Assembly: GCA_948144175.1 (NCBI GenBank) | Contig: CANXME010002654.1 | Location: 1,178,001 to 1,242,000 of the forward strand | Length of the DNA: 64,000 nucleotides | Direction of reading: 5' to 3' | Origin: Closterium sp. NIES-65 | Taxonomy: Eukaryota > Streptophyta > Zygnematophyceae > Desmidiales > Closteriaceae | In this document: positions 63,392 through 64,000 of the stretch, in pieces | Layout: each line of letters starts with the position of its first letter | Numbering within the stretch: position 1 is the stretch's first letter | The notes under the pieces: generated by a model | What the model saw: only the letters and a program-made list of their open reading frames with translations | Told to the model about the DNA's origin: nothing | Databases searched by the model: none | Made by a program: the position numbers and the translations under genes

Positions 63392-63958
63392 CTATGCGTG
63401 TTGGGAGAATCGGCCGGCTCGTGCAGGTGGGGGTCGGTACTGTACCATGCAGCCGAAAACTCTTAACATTTTTGTGCTGCCCTGTTTTCCTATCCACAGC
63501 AGGTGCGGTGATGCGTTGTTCAGGAGCGATGATGACGAGAGCAAGTTGTGCAGCATGACAGCGTGGTCCATTGCTTCGGGCCATTGGTGGTTGGGAAGCC
63601 GCATGCCACGTAGCAGCTTGCGCATGGTGTTCTGGAGAGTCATGTTCATTCTCTCTACTACACCTTGCTGTTGAAGGGCGTAGGGAAGGGAGATGAGCCG
63701 CTTGATTCCCCTCTCTGCCAGGTACTGCTTGAACCTCTGTGAGGTGTATTCTCCTCCTCCGTCTGACTGGAAGCTCTTTAGCTTCACGCCTGATTCCCGT
63801 CCCGCTATTGGGAGCCAGGCGACGAAAGCCTCGAAAGCCATGTCTTTACTCGGAAGATTGAGGTGCCAAACGTAACGTGTGGCGGCATCGATGAACGTGA
63901 TGGTGTAGCTGTATGCTCCTTGTCCAGGTTTGCGATTGTACAGGATGTCGCTGTACAC
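63392..63958 (-). pseudogene. copia-D2 integrase core
   Basis: The core blocks are TFIDAATRYVWHLNLPSKDM, SFQSDGGGEYTSQRFKQYLA, LPYALQQQGVVERMN and MLRVFGCMVQYRPP. It is open across the core and lies in the same orientation as the RNase H. Confidence 0.85.
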
Positions 63959-64000
63959 TTTCTCGAGTGGTGCGTAAGCTGGTGCGCTCGGGTTGTGGCG

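Larger units (their letters stand above)
61818..64000 (-). mobile_element. copia-D2, 3' part of a Ty1/copia element running off the right edge
   Basis: On the minus strand: integrase (about 63.96-63.39 kb), RT end and RNase H (63.17-62.25 kb), purine tract (agcgaaggggagtg) and a 448 bp LTR (62265 to 61818) with TGTTGG/CCAACA ends. It is the same family as copia-D1 but much better preserved. The visible part is broken, with about two breaks; the rest lies beyond 64000. Confidence 0.85.

Overview
The window is a eukaryotic, plant-lineage block made almost wholly of LTR retrotransposons nested in one another. I see no confirmed host gene, rRNA, tRNA or prokaryotic feature. The primer sites are of the plant initiator-Met tRNA type (TGGTATCAGAGC), copia elements outnumber gypsy, and base composition is high-GC in the elements and AT-richer in the islands between them. 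A gypsy element carrying a cytosine methyltransferase also fits a streptophyte (charophyte) green alga. That is my best guess for the organism; it is an inference.

Families (my labels). copia-A: LTRs of only 123-138 bp, a long GC-rich tandem-repeat leader, and one gag-pol frame with Gly-rich and Pro-Gly-Gly-Ala-Glu linkers (1-828; 16544-23851; 28408-35852; 37803-44696; 46861-49985; 55335-57517; 58285-58661 on minus). copia-B: LTRs rich in GTCGAC (1791-36775; 49991-52530 on minus; 54700-58284; an LTR piece at 1515-1790). copia-C: one copy with 823 bp LTRs (6906-36329, minus). copia-D: two copies at the right edge (58662-61817 plus; 61818-64000 minus). gypsy-M: a methyltransferase-bearing gypsy (11314-26823, minus). 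gypsy-X: a chromodomain gypsy (52535-54699, plus). There is also one complete 375 bp TRIM (37068-37442, minus).

Layout of 1.8-36.8 kb, a nest whose steps are shown by target-site duplications. copia-B1 is the host element. copia-C1 sits in its 3' LTR (duplication ccgac). gypsy-M sits in the protease region of copia-C1 (atag). copia-A2 sits in the methyltransferase region of gypsy-M (tctcc/cctcc). copia-A3 sits in the other LTR of copia-C1 (gaagg). LTR-pair divergence counted by eye falls in the same order: about 7% for C1, 3.3% for gypsy-M, 2.3% for A2 and 1.5% for A3.

From 36.8 to 64 kb come an AT-richer island with the TRIM and a possible host exon, copia-A4, a second unassigned island (44.7-46.9 kb), and a patchwork of truncated elements to the right edge. 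Only copia-A3 looks whole, with one uninterrupted 1952-residue gag-pol frame. The other coding parts are fossils.
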